Shown in pieces: positions 1 to 10,614 of a DNA stretch of 64,000 nucleotides; position 1 is the stretch's first letter, and each line of letters starts with the position of its first letter. The stretch lies in NCBI GenBank assembly GCA_033961575.1, contig CM066737.1, positions 101,460,709 through 101,524,708 on the forward strand, given 5' to 3'. The translations under genes were made by a program, and so were the position numbers. The stretch is from Aselliscus stoliczkanus (Eukaryota > Chordata > Mammalia > Chiroptera > Hipposideridae). The notes beneath the pieces were generated by a model. It was given only the letters and a program-made list of their open reading frames with translations, was not told where the DNA came from and did no database searches.

Positions 1-36
1 CCTCAAAAAACAAAACAAAAAAAAAACAAACAAAAA
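1..36 (+). mobile_element. 3' tail of a tRNA-derived SINE, cut by window edge
   Basis: The window opens with CCTC followed by an A-rich tail with interspersed C. This is how the short SINEs further in (for example 30081-30203) end. The body lies outside the window, so this is an inference from the tail alone. Confidence 0.5.
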
Positions 37-70
37 GAATTTCTAGATTGACACTAAAGATGGTAGCTAG

Positions 71-121
71 ATGATGATGATGATGATGATGATGATGGTG
101 ATGATGGTGATGATGATGATT
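71..121. repeat. (GAT)n microsatellite, interrupted
   Basis: GAT/GGT triplets repeat almost without interruption. Nothing suggests that they are translated. Confidence 0.85.
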
Positions 122-855
122 CACGCGGCCTGGGGACAGTAATAGCCTTGCTTTGGTGAGGTCCAGTGGAGCAGTTGCCCCCCTACCCCTGGGGAACATC
201 CTGGCTCCATGTACCTACGAGCTGTAAGAACACCAAGAAATCCATTATAGGAAGGCTCTGCTCACTGCCTGTTTTTCTCTTAGCCCCTAGAAATCTCAGC
301 CATTGTTCACCTAGCCCCAGACAAAACTCTCTAGTCTACAATGGCACCAGGTGTGAATCGAGCTCTGTGCCCACTAACTGGGTGTTTCCCAAGTCATTTT
401 TATATTCTAACTCATGAAGGAGTGGCTCCTGGAATCCAGAAAACATAGCTCCTGGATGTTCAAAACAAGTACCAATTGCTAATACTCTGCCATGATCTGT
501 GGTTCAGAAAACCTAGACATGGCACCTAGAGGATGTCATGAGTGGCAAAACAAATGCCCTTGGGACCAGACTGTACCTGTGAGCTGTTTTGGAGCTTGGG
601 AAAATGGAAAATAAATAATTTCATTGGTTAGGTTCAAACACTGTAGAGGAAATGGAGCTTAATTTGTAGAGAAGGACTGTGGATAAATTGCTACAAGTCA
701 GTTAATACCATGTCATCTAGCAAAGACATTTTAGGAGTTTCCTACAAAATTGCTGAGTTGTCTCTTGTCCTTCCAGCTGGGAACAAGTGGGCACCCAAAA
801 GCTGGCAGCAGAAATTCTACTGCAGGATCTGCCCAGGCCTATTCTAGCCACTGGA
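122..855. other. Single-copy sequence, no feature recognised
   Basis: No repeat family, splice-bounded exon or coding bias is apparent. An 83-codon open frame at 166-417 has ordinary low-complexity composition and no domain, so it is not called a gene. Confidence 0.5.
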
Positions 856-958
856 AAATATATTTGTTGATTTTGTATACCTGAAATTAACTAACTACAT
901 ACATACATACATACATACATACATACATACATACATACATAGCAAATATATTTGTTGA
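856..958 (+). mobile_element. Tiny 5'-truncated LINE-1 3' end with (ACAT)n tail and 15-bp TSD
   Basis: An exact 15-bp direct repeat (AAATATATTTGTTGA) lies at 856-870 and 944-958. The 73 bp between begins TTTTGTATACCTGAAATTAA, matching the terminal bases of mammalian L1 3' UTRs (GTACACCTGAAACTAA type), and continues as about eleven ACAT units in place of a plain poly-A. This fits a retrotransposition event truncated to a few dozen bases whose tail grew into a microsatellite. The right flank continues as an older L2-like TTGTTGAATGAAGG sequence that the insertion split. Confidence 0.72.
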
Positions 959-971
959 ATGAAGGAACTAT

Positions 972-1140
972 TTTATTCCAATCCACAAACCTTTGAGTTA
1001 GATACTATTGTTTCCCCCCATTTTAGAGATGAGAAAACTGAAGTAAAGCTATTTGCCCAAGGTCACACAGGTAGTAGGTGGTAAAAACAGGATTTGAATC
1101 CAGTTCAGTATAGCTCCAAATCCTGAACTGTTAGCCACTA
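972..1140 (-). mobile_element. MIR-class SINE relic, antisense
   Basis: The core reads CATTTTAGAGATGAGAAAACTGAAG, then GCCCAAGGTCACACAGGTAGTAGG. This is the reverse complement of the MIR segment 'gtgaccttgggcaagt...cctcatctgtaaaatg'. It is ancient and carries no TSD. Confidence 0.8.
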
Positions 1141-1850
1141 TTCTAAACAGATGTGTCCTCAAAGAATTACTAAGACTGAAGATCCCACTGGATGATCAGG
1201 TACATTTAAAGCAGTATTTGGGGGTAGTGATGATTTTTGATCCTGGATAAATCTCTGGCTATAGTCAATACATAGACTTGGATATTGAACTTGAAAAGAT
1301 GGAAGTGCTGGTTGATTTGACAACTGGGAGCCAAAGGATGCTTTGTCAGCCGAGTTACCATTCTGAGCACATCAGCTGTGTGGAGATAACCCTTCATGGT
1401 CCCTTGCCATTCTTTCCCTTAGAGGGATGTGTCAGGAAGAGTCATTTCAGCTGAACTCTGTGGTCCTCAGTGAATGCTCCTGAGTCTTGCCCCTGGGTGA
1501 TAGCAGGCTTTCTGCTTCTAGCTTCAGCACAAAACTCCAACCCCCTTTCTCCCACATGATTTTCAAACAAACCAGGAACATTCATCACAATGTTCAACTT
1601 TTGAGTTTCCCGGTCTAAAATTCTGATTGATTCACTGATGTTCCCAGATCAGATATAAACATTATCTGGAATGTTTCTGTAATTCCATACAGCACTTTTG
1701 AGTCCACAGAATGCCTTGTAATTATTTCCATAAGCTCTTTTGAACAGTGGCGTCTATTTTACTTGACATAATCATGCACTAGTACCAGCATATGTTAGTA
1801 AATGTTTAACAACTAACTTTCCATAGGAAAAAAAACAAACCCTGTCTTGT
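1141..1850. other. Single-copy sequence, nothing recognised
   Basis: Moderate GC, no simple repeats and no recognised transposon. The short antisense frame at 1206-1397 has no domain. Confidence 0.45.
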
Positions 1851-1856
1851 AGTGTC

Positions 1857-1993
1857 TGCTGATTTCTGTGGCGTAAATATTCACACCTTGGCTGATTTCA
1901 TGCTACCAACTTGATGTCACTGAATACAGAGTTGGTAAGACATGTGTACAACTGGCTCTTGAGAACCACTACAAGCTGTCTCCAGTACACCAC
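1857..1993. repeat. Unclassified dispersed repeat, copy A
   Basis: By eye this stretch aligns with 47966-48102 over about 135 bp at roughly two thirds identity. Shared blocks include ATTTCTGTGG, TGATGTCACTGAA, ACAAGCTG and a CTCCAG.ACACCAC end. The two are in the same orientation 46 kb apart. I do not recognise the family. It could be an old LTR or DNA transposon. Confidence 0.5.
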
Positions 1994-2334
1994 AGCCCAG
2001 CACGCAAACATATTATGAAAAATATTATGAAAAAGCTCATCTTGTAATAGTTCTCAGAATACCAAAAACTCACTGGGAGTCCGTGATGAATAACAAGTGA
2101 TTAAGGGTATTTGAGACCCAACTGAACAGCAAGATCTTGGGAGCTGATAGCATTGTGCCTTTTCTGTTCAAAGCCAACTGCAAGGGCAGCAAATGCAGAG
2201 ATCAGGCAAAAAGACCAGCCATCCACCACAGTCATTAAAGCTGTACACAGAGGGAACAAAGCTCATTCCATTACATATCTTTCAAACATTTTATAGCTGG
2301 ATAAGCATTATCTCATCATTTATTCCTCAAAATA

Positions 2335-2905
2335 CGAAGTCTAACAATTGAGATCGTGAACTCATCCTAGAAAAAGTGCTGCATACCTCATTGCTGAATA
2401 TCACTACAGTCACCTTCAAAGTACTCCCCTTGGGAAGCTATGTGCTGACACCAGTGCCTAGTCCACCCTTCAAAGCAACTTTGGAACTCTTTTTCTGGAA
2501 TGGCTATCAGAGTTGTTGTTGTATTACCCTTGATGTCCTGTCCTGAATGTCATCAAAATGTCTTCCTTTCAATATTTCCTTTATCTTTGGGTAAAGAAAA
2601 AAGTCACTGGGGGTCAGATCAGGTGAGTATGGAGGGTGTTCCAATACAGTTATTTGTTTACTGGCTAAAAACTCCCTCACAGACATGCCGTCTGAGCTGG
2701 TGCATTGTCATGATGCAAGAGCCATGAATTGTTGGCGAACAGTTCTGGGGTCTAACTTTTGCATGCAGCCTTTTCAGCACTTCCAAATAGTTAACGTGGT
2801 TAACTGTTTGTCCAGTTGGTACAGATTCATAATAAATAATCCCTCTGATATCAAAAAAGCTTAGCAACATTATTGCAACAAATTCGCAAACTTCATTGTC
2901 AGACC

Positions 2906-2906
<1 letters not shown>
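2335..2906 (-). mobile_element. Internally deleted mariner element, copy 1 (DD34D transposase remnant)
   Basis: Read on the minus strand, the element encodes fragments of a mariner transposase: SFFDIRG (first catalytic Asp) and VPTGQTVN, then LLHHDNAPA (second Asp) and PYSPDLTPSDFFLYPK (third Asp, 34-spacing class), followed by KIKEILKGRHFDDIQ. Frames are broken, and the N-terminal helix-turn-helix half is absent. The left end CGAAGTCTAACAATT follows a TA. The right end TTCATTGTCAGACCT is its degraded inverted partner. The length matches the second copy at 12231-12803, so both descend from one non-autonomous deletion derivative. It cannot encode a working enzyme. Confidence 0.85.

Positions 2907-2951
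<45 letters not shown>
2907..2951. repeat. (TG)n microsatellite
   Basis: About 22 uninterrupted TG units directly abut the right end of the mariner copy and appear to have replaced its TA target site. Confidence 0.97.
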
Positions 2952-2954
<3 letters not shown>

Positions 2955-2979
2955 AATATGTACAGTCATGGTTATAATT

Positions 2980-3075
2980 GCAGTTATATATATTTATCTG
3001 CATAATATAAATATACTATATATTATATTTTATATTATATTATTATCATATATTATATATATATAGATAAATATA
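2980..3075. repeat. AT-rich low-complexity tract
   Basis: Irregular TATA/ATTATAT repeats lie between the TG repeat and an antisense L1 end. Their composition alone accounts for them. Confidence 0.7.
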
Positions 3076-3109
3076 TCTGCCTTTTATTTTATGGATCAAT
3101 TAGCTTTTA

Positions 3110-3300
3110 AAAATTTTTCAATGTTTATATAGATTTTATTTTAATTTTCAATTACTGTTGACATTCAATATTATTTTATATAAGTTTCAGGTGTACAGAA
3201 TAGTGGTTAGACATTTATATAATTTATGAAGTGATAACCCTGATAAATCTAGTACCCACCTGGCACTATACATAATTATTACAATATCATTGACTAAAAT
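3110..3300 (-). mobile_element. LINE-1 3' end, antisense
   Basis: TTTTCAATTACTGTTGACATTCAATATTATTTTATATAAGTTTCAGGTGTACAG and the following TTAGACATTTATATAATTTA are the complement of the L1 3' terminus 'gtacacctgaaactaatataaaataatattgaatgtcaac' common in bats and other laurasiatherians. The AT-rich tract on the left sits where the poly-A tail would be. Confidence 0.75.
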
Positions 3301-3387
3301 ATATCTGTGTTTTAAAAATCCTCTTTCTTCCGTGTGTTTTTTTTTTCTTAACAAAATGGATCAAACTTCAGATTGAGGAAAAGCAGG

Positions 3388-3415
3388 TGCACACACACAC
3401 GCACACATGTGCACA
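3388..3415. repeat. Short (CA)n tract
   Basis: Interrupted CACACACACGCACACATGTGCACA run. The open frame starting here is driven by the repeat and is not called. Confidence 0.75.
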
Positions 3416-3940
3416 ACACTCTGAACAAGACAGAAAGTTCAAATACTATGGAGAACATACTTCATTTATTACAAATAATTACACTATCAGACACATGAAG
3501 GAGAAATTAATTTGTGGCTACATGTTGAAAGAAAAAAAAATAGATTACTTCCAAATCCTAGAGAATACAATCTCTCTCTCAGGAAACAAAGTTTCCATGG
3601 ATGCAAGGCCAGAGTCAAGAGGGGAAGAAAAAAAGTCATGGCAGAAGCAGGAAAGTTTGTCTTTCCCTCCTCAAATGTCAGTACCCACTGATCACTAAAT
3701 CACTCCCCCATCTTATTAAAGTAAATGTCACAGAAAGTTACAGACACCACCTTATTCATTAAATGCACTTGAAGAGCTTCCTGGGGGAGAATTTTCTTTT
3801 AAATCAAATAGTAGGTTTACATTGCAGTGAGAGGGTTATAACCCACACCAGCTGGAAGGTCATTCCTCACAGTGAATGGGTGTTGGATGAGATGTTTTCA
3901 TTCTTAGGCTGTACTAAAAATAGGGAGAATGTGAAGTTTA
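3416..3940. other. Single-copy sequence, nothing recognised
   Basis: No family signature. The open frames across 3387-3698 and 3763-3948 have no domain or coding-like composition. Confidence 0.45.
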
Positions 3941-3944
3941 ACCT

Positions 3945-4100
3945 TTAAGCCAACTTACTCGCAGTGCGTTCCTCTGTCTCTAACTGGCATTCATGAATCC
4001 ACAGGAGTCGATGGCAGCCATGAGCTAAGAAGGTCATGAGTATGTCTTCCTAGACCATCCATTTTGTTCCATGGAAGAGTATACATATATAAAGAACAAA
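3945..4100. repeat. Unclassified local repeat, copy 1
   Basis: Resembles 5100-5270 in direct orientation, about 1.15 kb away. Shared blocks are CCATCTCTGG/CTGTCTCTAA..TGGCAT, GATGG..GCCAT..GCTAAGA, TCTTCCT.GACC.TCCATTTT and a trailing TAAAGAACA. Identity is about 70% by eye. The family is unknown. Confidence 0.45.
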
Positions 4101-4244
4101 ATCACCCATATTATAATTATAAAATTATCATGCATTTTTAAACCAAGACTTTAAAGTAGTTTTGTACTTGAACTCCCAAAGCCATCCAGGTATTCATTCT
4201 CTTTTCTCTACCATCAGGAGCACTTCAGTGGAAAAAATTGAGGC

Positions 4245-4470
4245 ATACTATATAGAGCTACACAGTCTAATATGGTATTTAAGTTTAAATTTAAATTAAT
4301 GAACAATTTAAAGAATATCAAGGTGAATTAAAAATCCAGTTCCTCACTGTGCTAACCATATGTTAAGTGCTCAATAGCCATAAGTGGCTCGTGGCTACCA
4401 TATTTGACAGTACAGATATAAAAGAAATCCATTATCACATAAAATACTATTGGATAGGGCTGGTCTAGAT
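4245..4470. mobile_element. hAT-like DNA transposon relic (short form)
   Basis: The right half reads AAGTGCTCAATAGCCATAAGTGGCTCGTGGCTACC and then ATATTTGACAGTACAG. The left end has CACAGTCTAATATGGTA. This matches a widespread mammalian element whose ends read roughly CAG.GCTGTCCAATAG and ATTGGACAGC.C.G. The same family recurs at 25910-26112. I do not give a family name because I cannot separate the candidates by eye. Confidence 0.55.
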
Positions 4471-5095
4471 TACAAAACTCTGGTTAATCTATAGACATGC
4501 TTCAAGATCCTTTCCTTCTAGCTTGGGAAGAAGAGGGCAAGGTCTGAGGTATCAGACTGTTGTAGAAACCTCAATTCTATGGTCACATTAATTGAGAGTC
4601 CACCAGGTACTACATGTTGGGAGAAGAATCAAAGAAACAGGCATAGACTTTGGCTTCAAGAAATATGCCCATTAATGACTCTAATCCAAGAACATAGGAC
4701 CAGACCTTTTGTTGACACCACATTTAGAATATCACTTTCCACCCAACCCATAGAACCTAAAACAGCTTCAATTCCAAAATCAAGGCCGTCCATTGTTAAG
4801 CATGTAGAAAATGGATGATATTAACAACTGGCACAGAATTCATCTTGGGCATGTTAGGGTTGAGGACCCTGATTTGGTTGGGAAGTTTCCAGAGGTTACT
4901 GGGAGTAAACTGTGATATTCAGTGCAAAGTGATCAACAACCAAGTTACTGAAGATCTGGCAAAGTGCTCTTGATGACATCAGGGATGGGTATTTGCTCTC
5001 AAGAAAGAAGGACATGGAGAGCTAGAAGAGGCAGTAATGAGAAGGGAAAAAAAGAAACTGACAAAAGGGCATGATAACAGGGTTAAAGGGAGCAA
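4471..5095. other. Single-copy sequence, nothing recognised
   Basis: The 79-codon frame at 4579-4818 has no recognisable motif. No repeat signature is visible. Confidence 0.45.
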
Positions 5096-5099
5096 AGCA

Positions 5100-5270
5100 G
5101 TCAAGGGCCAGTGCTTTTCCAATTTGTTCCCCCATCTCTGGTTGGCATATACATACCCACTGGCATAGATGGTGGCCATAGGCTAAGATAGACATGGCAC
5201 ATCTTCCTGGACCTTCCATTTTATTTCATAATATGAGGTGGGGTGCCCCAAGGATATTTAAAGAACAGTG
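5100..5270. repeat. Unclassified local repeat, copy 2
   Basis: Partner of 3945-4100 (shared blocks listed there). Either an ancient local duplication or two fragments of one dispersed element. Confidence 0.45.
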
Positions 5271-5314
5271 ATATTGGAAGTTCAATTTCAGGTTGCTTGC
5301 CATGGTAGATTGTT

Positions 5315-5515
5315 TGAAAAAAAAATGATCACAATTATTTCTCTTCCTGTATCCACACCCCTTTGCAAAGTGACTTGTAGCTCCTCCCATCAAGAGTTGT
5401 GTTTGTCTCTCCTTACTTGAATCTAGGCTTGTTTTATGACTTGTTTTAACCAACAGAATGCAGCAGAAACTGCATCGTGCCAATTCCACATGGAGGCCTC
5501 AAGAGGCCTGTTCTC
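5315..5515 (+). mobile_element. 5' portion of a MaLR/ERVL-type LTR relic
   Basis: CCACACCCCTTTGCAAAGTGACTTGTAGCTCCTCCCATCAAGAG and the later TTGAATCTAGGCTTGTTTTATGACTTG..TT.ACCAACAGAATG correspond to the start of the LTR seen more completely at 19335-19880. The 3' half with the polyadenylation region is missing. It is non-coding. Confidence 0.6.
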
Positions 5516-5584
5516 GCTCTCATTTTTTATTCATCTATTACGGAGTAAAATGGAAGGTCCTGGAAAATGTGCTACCTAATAGGT

Positions 5585-6245
5585 GTCCGTGTTTCCATCC
5601 ACTCCTGCCCTGCATCGGTATGTTCTCAGCACAGCAACGCAACCCAGAACATGTCCCTTCTTGGCTAAAAGCCCTCCAGTAGCCCTCCATTTCATTCAGA
5701 TAAAAGGCAAAGGACTGCCAATCACCCACAAGGTCCTGCATAATCTGCAGGGTAGCCCCACCTCATGACTTCTCTGAGCTCACCTCTCTGCCTCATGCCT
5801 TACCCGCTCTGCTCCAACCGCACAATAGCAAGGGCTCCTTGCTATTCCTGGAATATGCCAGGCACACAAAGGTCCTGACTCAGGATCTTTGCACGAACTA
5901 TTTCCTCAGCTTGGAAGGTTCTTCCCCCAGATATCATATGATTCATTCCTGCCAGGGTTTTACTCACATGTTAACATCTCATTGAGACTTTCCCTAACTA
6001 TCCGATTTAATATTGTGCCCTCGGAAATCCTTATCCTCTATTTTTCTTCATGGCTTTATGACCACATAACAAGCGATTAAGTTACAAATTTTATTTTGAT
6101 CTCCTCATAGTCTAGTCTCCTTACCAGACTGTAAGTTCTCTGAGGGCAGAAATTCGTATGAGTTTTGTTTATTGCTGTATCCTCAACACTTAGGACAGTG
6201 CCAGGAACACAGGAGCAGCTCTGTAAGAATTTGAGTGAATGAATG
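5585..6245 (+). mobile_element. LINE-2 3' end, sense
   Basis: The stretch runs through typical L2 ORF-end and 3' UTR blocks: CAAAGGACTGCCAATCACCCACAAGGTCCTGCATAATCT, a CTC.GCCTCATGCC block, TTTGCACGAACTATTTCCTC and ACCAGACTGTAAGTTCTCTGAGGGCAGA. It ends TGTATCCTCAACACTTAGGACAGTGCCAGG plus GAGTGAATGAATGAA. At about 660 bp it is one of the longest L2 pieces here. Short open frames within it are decayed reverse-transcriptase-side sequence or chance. Confidence 0.85.
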
Positions 6246-6249
6246 AAGA

Positions 6250-9200
6250 AAATTAGCTACTACAGCAGACTATTAGTGCCCCATGCATATCCCTCAAACC
6301 CTTCAGGTAAGCTCCAGTAGACTTCCAACAGCTTGCATCTCTGAGGCTGAGGGTCAATTTTCCTTAACTGGTACTGCAGAAGGCCTCTCTGCCCATGCAC
6401 AAAGTGGGCTGGAGATGCTAGGGAACTAATGGCCCCGAGGAGCAGCTCCCAGCCAATGACTCTTAGGAAGTTGGAGTATAAGTACTCCAGCTCACTTGCC
6501 CCTTGGATAGGATAATTCCTCTTCTTGGGCTTTCCTCTTTCCCTATATCATATCCTCATGACCCACTAGTGTTCTTGACTTCCCCAAATAAAGTAGCTAC
6601 ACTTGGACTATTATCTCAGTGGCTGTTCCGGGAGGAAACAAATCAAGACAGCTGAGAGATATGGGGATAATCACACACTGAGCAAACATTTTCTGAGCCC
6701 CAACTGTATGCCAAACCCACATGTTGAGCCCAATACAAGATGTCTAATTCCTGCTTTCAGCCTAATGAATGGGGCAGAGGTAGGCATATGAAGGCTGTTC
6801 AATTATAAACTATAGGGCCATCATCGCCATTAACCACTTTCCAGGAAGAAAAGAGAGAAAAGGATTAGAGCCCATTACAGCTTTCATCAACAGCTGTCCC
6901 TGAGCCCCAATGACATGTCCTCAGCCCATCTCTAAAACTAAATAAACAAATGCTGCTCTGCTTCTTCTTTAGTCTTCTGATAAAATGCACAATATTTGTC
7001 ATGTGGTCTAACCCAACTAATCCAAGCATCCTGAAGCTATCACAGCTCTAAAAACTATAGCCCTCTCCTTCCAATGCCCCCTTCAGTGCCCTTTCTTGGT
7101 CCGCACTCTCCCCCTTCTCCATCCCTACCTAGAGTCATTCCCTCTGGCAGATAAACCAGAGGTCTGAATTCTCTTGTGATGTTATAACAAGCTGGCAATG
7201 GGCATGACATGTAGCAGGGGAGGGCATAGGAGCCCGTAAATCAGAAATAATGAGATTTCTCTCTCAGAGGCAGCATGAAATGAGAAGCAAAGAACGAGGC
7301 GGCTGGAGATAGGAAAGGGACAAAGGTGGGGGCAGGAAGGGAAATGAGGCAGCTAGGGGCAGCTTTAACCCACTTTGCACTAACATGCTTTCAGAGGTGT
7401 GAGTTAAAGAGTGTGTGCATCCCTATGCAAGCACAGACATGTGTGACACATTCAGCTGTTAAATTACAGATTACTGGCAGGAGAAGCAGAAGAGGCTTAT
7501 GGGAAAATGCTTCTGTCCAATGATCACAGGCTATGGGCATCTCTGATTAATCAGTGTTTACAAATAGGCAGGGGAGGTTCTTGGGAAGTAGTGCCAATAT
7601 GTAAACTTGACCTAAAGGACAAAATAGAAAACGGGAGACAGAACAACCAGATGGATGGACAGACACACAGAAAAATCAAAGTCAAGCTCTCAGGATCAAG
7701 TGGCTACCACAGTCTTATTTCCTCTGCAGCAACTGCAGGTCACTCTCTGAAGGAACTGGGGGCTGTGATCTGCTTGCTCTCTTTCTTGACTTGTTATCTG
7801 AGTGACATACATTCTCCATGTGGTTGGAAGCCAGTGGACTATGAGTCTACACTGAGAGTCTTGACTTCTTTCTAAATTGATCTGGGAAGGAAATCTGCTG
7901 TGGGACCAGCCTCCTTCTTGCCCTTCCTGGCCCACATTTCTGAATGGCTACTGAGCTGTGGCTACAACCCGATACAGAGTCAGAGGAAAGTAAAATGTCC
8001 CTCTGCATATTTATAACACCAGGGATTTATGAGCGATTGTGTCATATTGATTCATCCTTCTATTTGCCTTTTCCATTCTTCTCTCCCCTTCTCCCAATCC
8101 CTTAATCGTTCGTCTTCTAGAAATTATGGCTCATTTCAGGGCAGAAAGGAGAGGAATGCAAGAAGATACGTATACCACACCTCATTCTCAGGCACAGGCA
8201 GGTTTTTTATTTCCTCAGGTCCAGGATAAAGCCATTTGAAAGGCTTTGCCTGTCTGAGCCTGGCTGGGCGCTGGCTGATGGTTAGAGTGAGACTGAGATG
8301 TCATAGTAGATGCTGTGGTGTGTCACCCAGACACCCCATTTTAGATTGAGGTACTCCTTCCCTCAGCTGCCGGAAGTGTTGGCTGCTGGGGGCTCATACC
8401 TGTTTGCTGCTGTGCGACCTGCCTTCTGTGAATATTACACTTATTTCTATATGGATTCTTTATAAAGAATTCCATCTACCGCCACTATTCTTTCCCACCA
8501 CTTAATGTGTTGAGTTCTCATTTTTATTCTGGTGTCTGTCAACATCTTACTGGAACACTCATGTTTTCTGGCTTGGCTTGATAGTCTTGATATTCTGTGG
8601 TAAATAAATCATGTGTGTTTATATTCAAACTTCACTCTCTGCATATCATTGCAAAATTTGAATATTCCTTACTCAAACTTGTACTTAATACATGGTCTCT
8701 GTTCCTTTGACACCTTTGAAAAAGTAGAATATCAACTTTTCCTCCTGCTACAGCTGCTGTCTGGAACTTGAATTCCATTTGCTAAAAGAAAACATGTCTT
8801 TGATGTCACACATTGAAGGACTCACCAATGAAAACTGCTTTGCATATAGAGTGGCTACATCACTCCACCGGATCAGTGTCCTTGGGTCCAAAAAATGCAG
8901 GCTGATTCCCACCAAACTCTACAAAGTGCCCTATCCTGGGTCTATGATGATCTAAACTCAGGACCCAATGCCTCTGGACTCAGGATTTGCAGGGAACCTT
9001 TCCTGTACTCACAGTTATATGGCACTTGGGGATAACCACTGACCTTTGACCTCTTGAGGTATGTTGGAAACTGTCCTGCCTTGAAGAGAATGTCTTTCAT
9101 ATATTTAGAATCAAAGGGGCGGGGGTGGGGGGTCCAGATGGGAGGAACATTAAGAATCAACTCATTTGTTACAGTGGACCTCAATGGTGGGGGCCTAAAA

Positions 9201-10390
9201 ATTGGATTAGGTGAAATTTTCATCTTTAAGAGGGCAGTACAGATCTGCTTTTTCATTCTCCTAAACAGCCCAACTGTGTGCTGTCACTCCTATTCTTGCT
9301 CTTCATCTCTCTCGTCCCCTTTCACTTTCTCTTTACTTCTTGTCCTGATCTCACTTAAGGTCAAAAACTGATCCCCCCAAGATGCAGAATCCTTGGTGCT
9401 TTCCCTGATCATATTTCACATACTAACTAAATGCCTTGATCTTTAACACAAGTAGGCGTGGTGTCGGGAGACTTCCTGGGAAAATCAAACCTATCAGATT
9501 GCTAACCAAAGCTAGACTGAGACACAAGAATCTCCAAACAAATTTACGACCCCTTCTCCACCACTTTATAAACCAGGGTTCATCAGGTGACATTTGGCTG
9601 TGAAACCATTCAGTGTTCTGTGGACTAAGATTTCACCCCAGAGGTTAAGTGCCTAAACTAGCTATTAAGCTGCCATCAATCCTTTCCCTACCCCCCACCC
9701 CCGCCAAGCACACATCTCCATCCCTGAAAGTCCATGAACAGCATTCTCCTTGGTCACATAGGCTTTGTTTCCTGCTGCTTATATGTGCACCGGGGGAAGC
9801 ACCCCTTAGCGATGTACCTTCTTATGGTTTGATTCTGACTCTGCTAATTTCCTAATTATAGAGATAGATTTTCTGTCATATTATTCTAACATAGTGAGAT
9901 TTCACTTAGGCCTAGAGAGAAAAGCCCCAAAATGTGGTTTGAACTGTTTCATTCTAGTGTAACCTTCATCTCCCCATGGTTTTAATTACAGCAGTAAAAT
10001 AATAGAAATAATGTGGCAAACAAAAGAAGACATTTGTTAGAAGGGAATTAACAAATGATACTATAACAGCAATTATATTCATAGGTTAGAAACCAATCCA
10101 TATCAATTGAAATGTTGTTTAAAAATAGCTTGGTTTAAATGATAATCGGATAACCTGTTATTTGTAAAAATCTGAGTGCTGCTCTTTCCACTCCAGTGGC
10201 TCATGCAAAACTGGGAGGGCAGGAAAAGAGAGGTCTAAACCACAGGCTCCCCAGACATGGAGGTTCGAAGGTCTAACCTAGTCAGCAGGCCTCATCATAG
10301 CTGTGGTTGGCTATGGTCTCAGCACTTAAACAATCTTCAATGTACAGAGATAAAACAGACATATACAAACCAATGTAAATAAATATAGAT
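6250..10390. other. 4.1-kb low-repeat stretch
   Basis: Mostly single-copy. A weak antisense L2-like block sits at about 6670-6790 (TGAGCCCCAACTGTATGCCA). A G-rich run (GGGGCGGGGGTGGGGGGTCC) lies at 9115-9136. Overlapping opposite-strand frames of about 105 codons at 8942-9371 do not resemble any protein I know. No exon with convincing splice sites was found. Confidence 0.45.
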
Positions 10391-10394
10391 CCGA

Positions 10395-10560
10395 ACAAGA
10401 AGAAAGGCATGAAATAAAAGGCTCAACCAAACCAAAAGCTGGCTCTTTGAAAAGCCTAATGAAAAGATAAACCTCTGGCAAGAATAATCAAGAAAAAAAG
10501 AGAATGCAAAAATAAATAATATTGGAAATGTAAAAGGATATAAGGGAAAACCTATAAGAT
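10395..10560 (+). mobile_element. LINE-1 ORF2 fragment, sense
   Basis: CAACCAAACCAAAAGCTGGCTCTTTGAAAAG, then GATAAACCTCTGGCAAGAATAATCAAGAAAAAAAGAGA, is the well-known L1 ORF2 stretch between the endonuclease and reverse-transcriptase domains. It is interrupted and lacks the rest of the ORF. Confidence 0.85.
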
Positions 10561-10614
10561 TTCCCCATTAAATACCGGTTCCAGCTACCTTCCTTGGGTA
10601 TCAATTTTCTAAAT

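Noticed and set aside
896..943. (ACAT)n as a tandem CRISPR-like or satellite array
   Set aside because: It is a 4-bp microsatellite inside a TSD-flanked L1 end. No spacers and no array structure are present.
2658..2969. Minus-strand 103-codon frame as a possible host gene
   Set aside because: It combines a His-Thr run from the TG repeat with mariner transposase fragments, so it is a decayed transposon.
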